NCBI GenBank assembly: GCA_964597275.1
Contig: CAZQXS010000055.1
Location: 1-23,149, forward strand
From: UBA8110 sp964597275
GTDB taxonomy: Bacteria > SAR324 > NAC60-12
Direction: 5' to 3'
DNA: 23,149 nucleotides
Shown here: positions 1 through 7,465 of the stretch, in pieces
Layout: each line of letters starts with the position of its first letter
How positions within the stretch are numbered: position 1 is the stretch's first letter
Notes under the pieces: generated by a model
Databases searched by the model: none
Told to the model about the DNA's origin: nothing
What the model saw: the letters and a program-made list of their open reading frames with translations, nothing else
Made by a program: the position numbers and the translations under genes

Positions 1-2
1 AC

Positions 3-935
3 GAGGATCACCATCTCTGGTCCGAGAAGTGGGACCGCACGCTGGAGGACATCTTCGAGGTGCAGGATGAGGTGTCCGAAGCAATCGCCCGCAGAGTCGC
101 ACCCTCGGTGACGGGGCACGAGCAGAACCGCCTGCCCCGTAAGCGTCCGGAGAGTCTCAGCGCGTGGGAGGTGTACCTGCAAGGGCTGCGCTGCTTCCAC
201 GAACGTCAGCGCACGGATCACGAAGACCCCGGACTCACGGAGGCGCGTCGGCACTTCGAGCGGGCGGTCGAACTGGAACCCTCCCATGCGGATGCCCATG
301 CCTACCTTGGATTGTGCAGCATGTGGGAATTAGTTCAGCGCATCACGAAAGACCCCGAACAAACCCTTGATGAAATCATGGCGCATGGCCGCAAGGCCGA
401 AAGCCTGAATCCGGAAAATCCGCTGGCTTTGATGAGCATTGCTTCGTCCTATTTTTTTCGGGGAGACCACCCTACGGCCTTGGACTATGCCCAGCGTGCA
501 GTACGGTTCAACCCTAGCTTTGCCTTCAGCTACTTTTGGCTGTCGCTGGCCCACACCCACTCCGGGGATTTCCAGCAAGGTGAAGAGTCTATCCTCAAGG
601 GGATCGAACTCAGCCCGGCGGACCCTGATTTGAACCACTTTCACGCCACGAACTGCTTTGCCCTGTTGGGGCTGGAGAGGTACGAGGAAGCCCTTGTGGC
701 CATTGACAAGGCGCTGCATAAGCATCAGCAGGCATTGATGCTGGGATTCCGGGCAGCCGTGCTGGGGCACTTGGAACGCGGGGCGGAGGCCAAGGCGGCA
801 CTGGAGCGTTACCTTGCCCTGCGTCCCAACCTCAAGGCCCGCGACGACTACCGCCGCATCTTCGTCCCCAACTCCGCGCTGGCAAACCCCATCATCGAGG
901 GGCTCGTCAAGGCGGGCTGGGAGCCGGAGGACTGA
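3..935 (+). CDS. TPR-repeat protein, TolB/adenylate-cyclase-associated type (5' end outside window)
   Basis: The reading frame is open from base 3, so the gene begins upstream of the window; the GTG at 60 is an internal Val, not a start. The opening residues (LWSEKWDRTLEDIFEVQDEV) match the junction that, in many bacterial adenylate-cyclase-like or OmpR-type regulators, follows a TolB-like domain. After that come TPR-like helical pairs: one around nt 235-320, two around nt 420-640 and one around nt 650-780, with typical A-x-L-x-P spacing such as HFERAVELEP. It ends in a short helical tail at a TGA. Such repeats bind proteins or peptides. What is seen here is only the scaffold half; the N-terminal output domain (DNA-binding or cyclase) is not in the window, so the function stays open. 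The next gene lies 74 bp downstream on the same strand, with no obvious terminator between. Confidence 0.85.
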   Translation, partial: EDHHLWSEKWDRTLEDIFEVQDEVSEAIARRVAPSVTGHEQNRLPRKRPESLSAWEVYLQGLRCFHERQRTDHEDPGLTEARRHFERAVELEPSHADAHAYLGLCSMWELVQRITKDPEQTLDEIMAHGRKAESLNPENPLALMSIASSYFFRGDHPTALDYAQRAVRFNPSFAFSYFWLSLAHTHSGDFQQGEESILKGIELSPADPDLNHFHATNCFALLGLERYEEALVAIDKALHKHQQALMLGFRAAVLGHLERGAEAKAALERYLALRPNLKARDDYRRIFVPNSALANPIIEGLVKAGWEPED

Positions 936-1009
936 AGGGTTGGCGGTTCCGCTCCGCTTGAACCTCCCTACCGCAGAGCCGCATTTTTCACCACCATCCA
1001 AACACACTC

Positions 1010-2032
1010 ATGGACGCGATTTACGACCCCGCCCAACAAAAGCACGACCCGCAGTTCTTCCTGCAAAGCGGCATCGTCAAGCCCAGCCCGGAATCTCCGA
1101 AGCGGGCGGAAGCCTTCCTGACCGCCCTGCGAGGCGCAGGGCACCCCATCCTTGAGCCGGAAGCGCACGACACGGCTTCCGTCCAAGCCATCCACACACC
1201 GGACTACCTCCAGTTTCTGGCGACCATCCACGAACGCTGGCAACAGGCGGGCGGCTCCGCAGAAGTGGTCCCGAACGTCCACCCCAACCGCTGGGTGGCC
1301 GACGGCTATCCGGATTCGGCGGCGGGCCACGCAGGCTGGCACATGGCAGACACCGCCTGTCCGATTGGGGCCGGAACGTGGGAAGCGGCCCAGGCGGGAG
1401 CGAACCTCGCCGTAGATGCAGCCCGGCGAGTGCTGAACGGCGCGTTGGCGGTGTACGCGCTCTGCCGACCTCCGGGACACCATGCCTTTGCGGACATGTC
1501 CGGGGGCTTCTGCTACCTCAACAACTCCGCGATTGCCGCGCAGGAACTGCTCAACCAGCATGAGCGCGTGGCCATCGTGGACGTGGACGTGCATCACGGC
1601 AACGGCACGCAAGGCATTTTCTACCGCCGCCGTGACGTGCTGACCGTTTCGCTGCACGCCGATCCCCGCGACCTCTACCCCTTCTTCTGGGGACACGCCC
1701 ACGAGCGCGGCGAAGGCGAAGGACTCGGCTGCAACCTCAACCTGCCCCTGCCACGCGGCACAGGAGATGACGACTTCCTCGTGGCGCTGGATCAGGGCTT
1801 GGAGCGCGTGCGGGCCTTTCGTCCGGGCGCAGTGGTGGTCGCCTTGGGGCTGGACGCTTACGAAGGCGATCCGCTCGCCGGACTTGGCATCACCACCCAA
1901 GGCTTCGCCCGCATTGCCCAGGCCCTCGCCCAACTCAAGCGTCCCACCGTGTTGGTGCAGGAAGGCGGCTACCTCTGCGATGAACTGGGGCCGAACCTCG
2001 TTAGCTTCCTCTCTGGATTTGAGGATGGGTGA
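1010..2032 (+). CDS. Histone deacetylase / acetylpolyamine amidohydrolase family zinc hydrolase
   Basis: This 340-residue protein has the length and fold signature of the arginase/deacetylase superfamily. Visible motifs are RPPGHH (153-158, the His-His general base pair), DVDVHHGNG (191-199, with D193 and H195 as zinc ligands), LGLDAYEGDPL (280-289, with D282 as third zinc ligand) and EGGY (318-321, with Y321 as transition-state stabiliser). All catalytic residues are present. The N-terminal region, with its YDPAQQKHDP start and NRWVADGYPDS segment, resembles bacterial acetylpolyamine amidohydrolases more than class I histone deacetylases. It would remove acetyl groups from acetylated polyamines or from a related amide, probably in the cytoplasm since no signal peptide is seen. 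The ATG is preceded by CCAAACACACTC with no Shine-Dalgarno. A homocysteine methyltransferase follows 49 bp later on the same strand. The substrate is inferred, not proven. Confidence 0.9.
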   Translation: MDAIYDPAQQKHDPQFFLQSGIVKPSPESPKRAEAFLTALRGAGHPILEPEAHDTASVQAIHTPDYLQFLATIHERWQQAGGSAEVVPNVHPNRWVADGYPDSAAGHAGWHMADTACPIGAGTWEAAQAGANLAVDAARRVLNGALAVYALCRPPGHHAFADMSGGFCYLNNSAIAAQELLNQHERVAIVDVDVHHGNGTQGIFYRRRDVLTVSLHADPRDLYPFFWGHAHERGEGEGLGCNLNLPLPRGTGDDDFLVALDQGLERVRAFRPGAVVVALGLDAYEGDPLAGLGITTQGFARIAQALAQLKRPTVLVQEGGYLCDELGPNLVSFLSGFEDG

Positions 2033-2081
2033 TTTTCGGGAAGCTTTGACCGTAATTGATTGACACTCTTTTCAAAACAAA

Positions 2082-3002
2082 ATGCCTTACACTCAACTGA
2101 AACAACGACTGGACGCAGGAGAGCGCATCCTGCTAGACGGCGGAACCGGAACCGAACTGGAGCGGCGCGGGGTGCCGATGAACCCCAAGGCGTGGTGCGG
2201 CCCAGCCTCGATGGAGCATCGGGAGACTCTGGAGCAGGTGCATCTGGACTACATCGCGGTGGGCGCGGAGGTCATCACCGCCAACACCTTCGCGTCCTCA
2301 CGGCTGATGCTCGAACCCGCAGGCCTGGGCGACCGCGTGGCCGAACTCAATCAGACTGCCGTGGAAGCCGCACTCCGTGCCCGCGAACGCTCCGGAAACA
2401 CGGACATCGTGGTCGCGGGTTCACTCTCGCACATGGCCCCCTTGATTCCCGGAACGGATCGTTCCCTCGCCAAGTACAACGACACCTCGGTCCTCTCCGA
2501 TGCCTTCCATGAACTGGCTGGACTGCTGAAGGCGGGAGGGTGCGAGTTGATCATTCTGGAGATGATGAGCCACCCGCAGCGCATTCCCTTGGCCTTGGAG
2601 GCCGCCAAGGCGACCGGGCTTCCGATCTGGGCTGGGTTCTCGGCCCGCCGCGATGAGGCTTCCGGAAAACTTCTCTCCTATTCGCAAACGCATCGCCCTT
2701 TTGAAGACGCCATGGCCGTGATGCCCCCAGAGGACGTGGACGCGGTGGGGCTGATGCACACCAACGCCACCCTGATTGCCCCCGGACTCGAACTGCTCAA
2801 GCAGCACTTCGCCTGCCCCCTGATGGCCTATCCCGACTCCGGGCACTTCAAAATGCCCAACTGGCAGTTCGAGAACATCCTGACGGCGGAAGAATTTGTG
2901 GACTACGCGCAGGGGTGGGTGGATTCCGGAGTACAGATCGTGGGCGGGTGTTGCGGACTCTCCCCGGAACACATCGAGGCGCTCCGACCCTTGAAGGGCT
3001 GA
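2082..3002 (+). CDS. Homocysteine S-methyltransferase family protein
   Basis: At 306 residues this is a single-domain TIM-barrel methyltransferase of the Pfam S-methyl_trans family. It transfers a methyl group from a donor such as S-methylmethionine, betaine or a corrinoid to homocysteine, giving methionine. The N-terminal LLDGGTGTELERRG (18-30) and the C-terminal GGCCG (288-292) are family hallmarks, and C290 and C291 would bind zinc. The third zinc ligand, normally a Cys in a G-x-N-C motif about 65 residues before the CC pair, is replaced: the segment reads GLMHTN (223-228), with H226 at the expected place. No B12-binding or pterin domain follows, so this is not a full MetH. The methyl donor cannot be read from sequence. 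Spacing to the upstream deacetylase-family gene (49 bp) allows an operon. No strong ribosome-binding site precedes the ATG. Confidence 0.9.
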   Translation: MPYTQLKQRLDAGERILLDGGTGTELERRGVPMNPKAWCGPASMEHRETLEQVHLDYIAVGAEVITANTFASSRLMLEPAGLGDRVAELNQTAVEAALRARERSGNTDIVVAGSLSHMAPLIPGTDRSLAKYNDTSVLSDAFHELAGLLKAGGCELIILEMMSHPQRIPLALEAAKATGLPIWAGFSARRDEASGKLLSYSQTHRPFEDAMAVMPPEDVDAVGLMHTNATLIAPGLELLKQHFACPLMAYPDSGHFKMPNWQFENILTAEEFVDYAQGWVDSGVQIVGGCCGLSPEHIEALRPLKG

Positions 3003-3037
3003 TTCCGCCAGAACGAGCTACGCGGTATTCTGGTCAG

Positions 3038-3056
3038 TGAGGCTTGCTCAGCCTCA
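3038..3056. terminator. Small hairpin between convergent genes
   Basis: TGAGGC (3038-3043) and GCCTCA (3051-3056) form a perfect 6-bp stem with a 7-nt loop. It lies between the end of the homocysteine methyltransferase on the + strand and the end of the YoeB relic/transporter on the - strand. A second inverted repeat, CCAGAA/TTCTGG (3008-3013 and 3028-3033), lies just upstream. No T-run follows on either strand, so intrinsic termination is weakly supported. Confidence 0.3.
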
Positions 3057-3061
3057 AGGAA

Positions 3062-3325
3062 TCAGTAGTGATAACGGCAGGAGATGATCGTCAGAAAATC
3101 ATCATCCACGGCATAAACCAGCCGATTGGTTTCGTCAATGCGCCGGGACCAAAACCCTGCAAGATTTTCACGCAAGGGTTCCGGTTTCCCAAGGCCCGAA
3201 AACGGATTGCGCCGGATTTCCCCGATCAGCTTGTTGATCCGCTTGAGGGTCTTGCGATCCTGTGGCGGTGCGGTGCGCTCAGTAGAATCCCACCTGCCGG
3301 AGCGTCCAGCCCAGCAGGTACGCAC
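3062..3325 (-). pseudogene. YoeB-type endoribonuclease toxin, N-terminus missing (chimeric remnant)
   Basis: From DRKTLKRINKL (residue 23) to the terminal CRYHY this matches the YoeB family almost without gaps. YoeB is the ribosome-dependent mRNA interferase of the YefM-YoeB toxin-antitoxin system. The residues equivalent to E. coli E46, R65, H83 and Y84 are kept (here E49, R68, H86, Y87). The first 18 or so family residues (the W-x-x-x-x-W-x-D-Y-x-Y-W-Q part) are absent. Homology begins about 14 nt after the transporter stop codon; everything before that in the open frame, including the GTG at 3325, lies inside the transporter gene in another frame. No YefM antitoxin and no Shine-Dalgarno are seen. 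It is most simply the 3' remnant left by a deletion. A chimeric 87-residue product cannot be excluded. Confidence 0.75.
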
Positions 3326-4682
3326 AGCCGAGGCCGAGGACGCTCACCATCGCGCCGAGCTTGAGCAGGGTCTGGCTGGGCAGCAGTCCGGTCGCAAAGG
3401 CCATCGCGTTCGGGGGGGTGCTGACGGGCAGGGCCATCGCAAAGGAGCAGGAGAAGGTGACGACCAACACCAGCATGCGCTCGCCGCCAAGGGCCATCAG
3501 CGCAGGTTCGTTGGCAGCAAGGGCGGCCATCAACGGCAAGAGCAGGTTGGCTGTGGCAGTGTTGGAGATGAAGGTGGACATCAGCAGCGCCACCACCGTT
3601 GCGGCAAGGATGATCACCAGCGCGGGAAATTCGGAAAACGGCACCTGCGCGATGATCGTCATGCTGAGTCCGGTCTGCTCCAAGCCGTAGCCCAGCGCGA
3701 TGCCTCCGGAAATCAGCCAAAGCACGTCCCAACTGAGCAGCTTGAGGTCGTCCTTGGTGAGGATGCGTGTGGCCAGGAAAACGCTGACCGGGAGCATGGC
3801 CACGATGTAGCTGTTGAGTCCGTGGACCCGCCCGGTCAGCCAGAGCAGAATCGTCGCCCCGAAAACCACATAGACCACCCACGCCCGCCACGACTTCTGG
3901 AAAGTGCCCTCGATGACAAGGTTCATTTGTCGTTCGCGGGGGCGGCAGAAGACGATCAGCAGACCCCACGCCACCACCAGCAGCAAGAGCGCGAAGGGAA
4001 TGCCGAAGGACATCCACTCCGAAAAGGAAATCGCGTTCTCCCCCGTCAGGTACTTCATCGCCACGGCGTTGGGCGGGGTGCCGATGGGCGTGCCGACGCC
4101 CCCGATATTTGCCGCCAGCGGGATGGACAGCACGAAGCCGTTCCGTCCGGGATCATCCGGATGGAAGAGCTTGAGGACCGGCGTGAGGATCGCCAGCATC
4201 AACGCCGTGGTCGCGGTGTTGCTCATGAACATCGAGAAGACCGCCGTGATCAGCATCATGCCCAGCATCACAAAGCGCGGGTCTTCGCCAAACGGATGCA
4301 GCAGCACGCGAGCAAGGTTGCGGTCCAGCCGATACTTGGTCGCCGCAATCGCCAGAAAAAACCCGCCGAGGAAGAGCATGATGATCGGCGAGGCAAAGGT
4401 CTGGAGCAACGCCTTGTACGGCAACAAGGTGCCCAGCGTTTCCGAATCGGTGCTGTTCCTGAGCCAGATCAGCGACTTGGAGGACACCAGCAGCAGTTCC
4501 AGAAAGATCAGCAGCACCGACGTTGCAAATATCGGAATCGGCTCCAGCACCCAGCACAGCACGGCCAAGGCGAAAATCGCCAGCATCCGGTGTTGGGTGA
4601 CCGTCAAGCCGTCCAGCCCCAGCAGTTCGGTGGGCAGCCCCCACAACAGCAGAGGCAGTCCAAACGCAATCAGGTATCGCAT
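3279..4682 (-). CDS. DASS/SLC13-family sodium-coupled anion (dicarboxylate or sulfate) symporter
   Basis: This 467-residue inner-membrane protein has about eleven to twelve hydrophobic segments and the two-fold repeat of the divalent anion:sodium symporter family. Each half carries a hairpin SNT motif (154-156 and 373-375) and a TPPN motif (202-205 and 422-425). In family structures these bind sodium and the carboxylate substrate. Both copies are complete, so the transporter should be functional; substrate (C4-dicarboxylate, citrate, sulfate) cannot be decided. The ATG starts 3 nt after the TAA of the receiver-domain gene upstream, with no clear Shine-Dalgarno, which suggests translational coupling. 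The 3' end abuts the YoeB relic. The C-terminus (QVGFY) looks natural for the family, so the transporter itself does not seem truncated. Confidence 0.9.
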   Translation of the reverse strand: MRYLIAFGLPLLLWGLPTELLGLDGLTVTQHRMLAIFALAVLCWVLEPIPIFATSVLLIFLELLLVSSKSLIWLRNSTDSETLGTLLPYKALLQTFASPIIMLFLGGFFLAIAATKYRLDRNLARVLLHPFGEDPRFVMLGMMLITAVFSMFMSNTATTALMLAILTPVLKLFHPDDPGRNGFVLSIPLAANIGGVGTPIGTPPNAVAMKYLTGENAISFSEWMSFGIPFALLLLVVAWGLLIVFCRPRERQMNLVIEGTFQKSWRAWVVYVVFGATILLWLTGRVHGLNSYIVAMLPVSVFLATRILTKDDLKLLSWDVLWLISGGIALGYGLEQTGLSMTIIAQVPFSEFPALVIILAATVVALLMSTFISNTATANLLLPLMAALAANEPALMALGGERMLVLVVTFSCSFAMALPVSTPPNAMAFATGLLPSQTLLKLGAMVSVLGLGCAYLLGWTLRQVGFY

Positions 4683-4685
4683 GGC

Positions 4686-5192
4686 TTAGTGGTGATGATC
4701 CCAGGCGGTGAGTCCGCCTTCGTGCATGTGTCCAAGGATGCGCTCCTGATCCAGCACGCTGGCGTAGGCCAGTTTGTCGGATTCGTGATCAAGGATGAAA
4801 TCCGTCAATTCGTTCTTGACGGTCTCGGCGAGTTGCTCCTCGCTCCAAGGCGGCACGAGGCAGTGGTCCAGCCCGCCGTGGTTGATGGCCTGCACCAGCA
4901 CCTCCGCATCCGGCTCGTGCATGACCAGCACCTTGTGAGCCGGACGGGTGCGGGAGTCCTGATGCAACCGCACCAGAAAGGAGGTTCCCGATTCCCTCGG
5001 AAGCGATTCGTCGCAAATCACCAGTGCCAGCCGCTCCTCGGTTTCTGAAATTTCGTACAGCTTCCGTTCGGCCTCATCCGCATTGATCACAGGGACGATC
5101 CGAAACGACGCTTCAAAGGGATTCAGCACGGTCACAATCCGACTCTGCTCCTCTGGATTCCCGTTGACGATCAGCACAACATACTTTGGCAT
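4686..5192 (-). CDS. Stand-alone receiver-like domain protein with degenerate acidic pocket
   Basis: The first 130 or so of 168 residues follow the alternating pattern of a response-regulator receiver domain: VVLIVNGNP (5-13, beta-1), LVICDESLPRESG (57-69) with D61 at the phospho-acceptor place, and LVPPW (112-116) where K-P normally sits. The two acidic residues after beta-1 are replaced by N10 and N12, and the conserved Lys is replaced by P114. Magnesium-dependent phosphorylation is therefore doubtful although D61 remains. Residues 131-168 form a tail of unknown function ending AWDHHH. No output domain is attached. AGGAGG lies 3 nt before the ATG, the clearest ribosome-binding site in the window. 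The gene sits between the MTA/MTI phosphorylase (24 bp upstream) and the transporter (3 bp downstream), and may tune the transporter; that is inference. Confidence 0.8.
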   Translation of the reverse strand: MPKYVVLIVNGNPEEQSRIVTVLNPFEASFRIVPVINADEAERKLYEISETEERLALVICDESLPRESGTSFLVRLHQDSRTRPAHKVLVMHEPDAEVLVQAINHGGLDHCLVPPWSEEQLAETVKNELTDFILDHESDKLAYASVLDQERILGHMHEGGLTAWDHHH

Positions 5193-5194
5193 GT

Positions 5195-5200
5195 TCCTCC
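5195..5200 (-). promoter_or_regulatory. Strong Shine-Dalgarno (AGGAGG) of the receiver-like gene
   Basis: On the - strand the sequence reads AGGAGG-AAC-ATG, a full consensus ribosome-binding site. It fixes the start of the receiver-like protein at 5192. Most other genes here have weak or no such site, so this gene may be translated more strongly than its operon partners. Confidence 0.75.
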
Positions 5201-5216
5201 TGTGTTTGGAGTCCGC

Positions 5217-5990
5217 TTAAAGTTTCATGGCCGCTCGGCCACACCCGCAGGTGCGCGGCGGGGCCGGCTGGGCCAGGGTGTTGAGGAAAAGGCGGGTTGC
5301 GCGATCCCGGCAATCTCCGAGCACCCGATTGATCTCCTCGCTGGTGATCGGCGACTTTTCTATTCCGGTCGCCATGTTGACCACCAAGCAAAGTGTGGCG
5401 TAGCACAACCCCAACTCGCGGGCGAGCACCACTTCCGGAACGTTGGTCATCCCCACCACGTCCGCCCCCCAGTTGCGGTACATGCGGATCTCGGCGGCGG
5501 TTTCAAAACGCGGGCCTTCGGTGCAGACGTACACCCCGGACTCCGCAACGTGTTCCCCGCTGCGGCGAGCCTGCGACAGCACCTGCGCCCGCAGTCCCGG
5601 ACAGTACGGCTCTTCCATGCCGACGTGCTGCACGTTGCCGTCCTCCCCCTCGAAAAACGTCAGGGGCCGCTGTCGGGTGGCATCAAGGAAGTCCTCCACC
5701 AACACCAAGGCGCTCGGCGGCAAATTCGCATTGAGCGACCCCACTGCCGCCGTTGCCAAAACCTGCTCGACCCCCAACTGCTGGAGCGCCTTGAGGTTCG
5801 CCCGGTAGTTAATGCGGTGCGGAGGCACGCTGTGCCCCTTGCCGTGCCGCGCCAAAAACGCGACCTCCTCTCCGGAGGGCAGGGCAACCACGTCCATCTC
5901 GACCGTCCCAAAGGCGGTCTCCACTTGCTCTTGACGCAACGGCGCCCCGCCTTCGTAAACTCCGGTGCCGCCGATGATGGCTTTTTTCAT
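5217..5990 (-). CDS. 5'-methylthioinosine (or methylthioadenosine) phosphorylase, PNP/MTAP family
   Basis: This 257-residue protein belongs to the trimeric purine nucleoside phosphorylase/MTAP family. Motifs are IIGGTGVYE (5-13, phosphate loop), ARHGKGH (47-53), HRINYRAN (58-65), TEGPRFET (157-164) and VVGMTNVPE (178-186). These enzymes cleave the glycosidic bond of methylthio-nucleosides with phosphate, in methionine and purine salvage. The base-binding loop reads VVNMATG (203-209). Adenine-specific MTAPs have a T-D-Y-D motif here, whereas 6-oxopurine enzymes such as PNP and the Pseudomonas methylthioinosine phosphorylase have Asn. N205 thus favours methylthioinosine or another 6-oxopurine nucleoside. 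The tail has a Cys pair (TCGCG, 247-251). A GAGG lies about 9 nt before the ATG. The receiver-like gene follows 24 bp downstream, likely in one transcript. Confidence 0.85.
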   Translation of the reverse strand: MKKAIIGGTGVYEGGAPLRQEQVETAFGTVEMDVVALPSGEEVAFLARHGKGHSVPPHRINYRANLKALQQLGVEQVLATAAVGSLNANLPPSALVLVEDFLDATRQRPLTFFEGEDGNVQHVGMEEPYCPGLRAQVLSQARRSGEHVAESGVYVCTEGPRFETAAEIRMYRNWGADVVGMTNVPEVVLARELGLCYATLCLVVNMATGIEKSPITSEEINRVLGDCRDRATRLFLNTLAQPAPPRTCGCGRAAMKL

Positions 5991-6124
5991 GACTTGCTGA
6001 CCTCAAGCTGGGGTTGTGTCGTGCGGGGGGCCGAATTTTTCGCCTCTCATGCCGAGCAGAAGTGCTATTTCTTGGAAACCCTCCGGCAGCGTCACCACGA
6101 AGCCAAGCACGCGGAGTCCTGAAG

Positions 6125-7393
6125 TCAGCGGCTTTTGGGAGCCGGAATGTCCGGGAGGCCGAGGCACTGGGGCAACTTGATCGAGCCGTCGGCCTGCTGT
6201 CCGTTTTCGATGAGCGCAATCAGGGTGCGGGAGATGGCGACCGCCGTGCCGTTGAGCATGTGGACGAACTGGTTCTTGCCGGACTCGGAATCCTTGTAGC
6301 GGATGTTGAGCCGCCGCGCCTGATAGTCGGTGCAGTTGGAGGTGGAGGTGATCTCGCCCCACTTGTTGCGTCCGGGCATCCACGCCTCCAAGTCGTACTT
6401 GCGGAAGGCCGGAGCGCCGAGGTCCCCCGTGCAGATGTCCACCACCTGATACGGGATTCCGAGGTCTTGGTAGATGCGCTCCTCGATTTCCCGCATGCGC
6501 TCGTGCATCGCCTCCGAAGCCTTCGGATGCGTGAACGCGAACATCTCGACTTTCGAGAACTGGTGAACGCGGTAGAGTCCCCGCGACTCGCGTCCTGCCG
6601 CCCCCGCTTCCGTCCGGAAGCAGTGCGAAAATCCCGCGTAGAGCAGCGGCAAATCTTCCTCCGCGAGAATCTGATCGGCCAGCAGGCCACCCAGCGTGAT
6701 TTCCGCCGTGGCGATCAGTGATAGGTCGGAGTTCTCCACCGAGTAGATTTGCGTGGACTCCCCGCGTGGGTTGAAGCCCGTGCCATGCAACACCGACTCT
6801 CGGGCGAGGTCCGGGGTCAGGAAAATGGTGAAGCCGTCCTCCTGAAGCAGCCGTAGGGCGTACTGCGCGAGCGCGAGTTCCAGAAACGCCGCCTGATTCT
6901 TGAGGTAGTAGAATTTCTGTCCGGCAACCTTCGCCCCGCCCTCGAAATCAATCAGGTCGAGCGCCTCCATCAACTCAACGTGATCCTTGGGATCAAAGTC
7001 GAACTGGCGGGGTTCCCCCACCTGCCGGGAGGGCTGGTTGTCCTCATCCGTCGCGCCAATCGGCGAGGCCGGATGCGTGAAGTTCGGAACCTGCGCGAAC
7101 AGGTCGCTGCGCTCCGTTTCCAAGCTCCGGAAACGCTCTTCCTGCGACTGCTCCTCGCTCCGCAGCGCCTTCGACTCCTCGATGAGCGGCTGCCGCTCCT
7201 CCTGCGGCATCTTGCCTTTCATCTGCCCGCTGATTTCATTGCGGCGTTGGCGGATGCGCTCCAGTTCGGTTTGCGCCTCCCGAACTTGTTCGTCCAGCTT
7301 GAGCAGGTGCAGGATGTCGAGGTCCAGCCCGCGGTTGCGGCAGTTTTCAGCAACGCGATCCGGATCGTTACGCAGAAGGCGGAGGTCAATCAT
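6125..7393 (-). CDS. serS: Serine--tRNA ligase
   Basis: At 422 residues this is a full-length class II seryl-tRNA synthetase. The N-terminal arm (about 28-100) is a charged antiparallel coiled coil that grips the long variable arm of tRNA-Ser. Class II motif 2 is FRTEAGAAGRESRG (259-272) followed by YRVHQFSKVE; motif 3 is NGTAVAISRTL (381-391) with the invariant R389; EITSTSNCTDYQ (347-358) lies in the serine pocket. It charges tRNA-Ser, and also tRNA-Sec where present, which fits the selA gene further along the window. It lies 53 bp downstream of the gatA stop, across a short repeat region with a perfect 11-bp hairpin, so it may be part of the acyl-CoA-binding protein-gatA transcript or separately attenuated. 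No strong Shine-Dalgarno is seen. Confidence 0.97.
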   Translation of the reverse strand: MIDLRLLRNDPDRVAENCRNRGLDLDILHLLKLDEQVREAQTELERIRQRRNEISGQMKGKMPQEERQPLIEESKALRSEEQSQEERFRSLETERSDLFAQVPNFTHPASPIGATDEDNQPSRQVGEPRQFDFDPKDHVELMEALDLIDFEGGAKVAGQKFYYLKNQAAFLELALAQYALRLLQEDGFTIFLTPDLARESVLHGTGFNPRGESTQIYSVENSDLSLIATAEITLGGLLADQILAEEDLPLLYAGFSHCFRTEAGAAGRESRGLYRVHQFSKVEMFAFTHPKASEAMHERMREIEERIYQDLGIPYQVVDICTGDLGAPAFRKYDLEAWMPGRNKWGEITSTSNCTDYQARRLNIRYKDSESGKNQFVHMLNGTAVAISRTLIALIENGQQADGSIKLPQCLGLPDIPAPKSR

Positions 7394-7398
7394 GGTTC

Positions 7399-7465
7399 AA
7401 GTTCCAAGAAGAGGCAAAGTTCCAGAGGGACAAAGTTCCAAAGGGTTCAGGGATTTTGTCCCTCT
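7399..7465. repeat. Short direct repeats plus an 11-bp inverted repeat between gatA and serS
   Basis: AAGTTCCA occurs three times (7399-7406, 7417-7424, 7433-7440). AGAGGGACAAA (7424-7434) pairs perfectly with TTTGTCCCTCT (7455-7465) around a 20-nt loop. The right arm lies in the last codons of gatA and the left arm in the spacer before serS. No T-run follows on the - strand, so it is more likely an RNA processing or attenuation structure, or part of a dispersed repeat, than a standard terminator. Confidence 0.6.

Noticed and set aside
3126..5048. A 640-codon open frame on the + strand
   Set aside because: It is antisense to the transporter and receiver-like genes, both of which have clear family motifs. 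The product is Gln/His/Arg-rich with no domain; such frames arise from GC-biased codon use.
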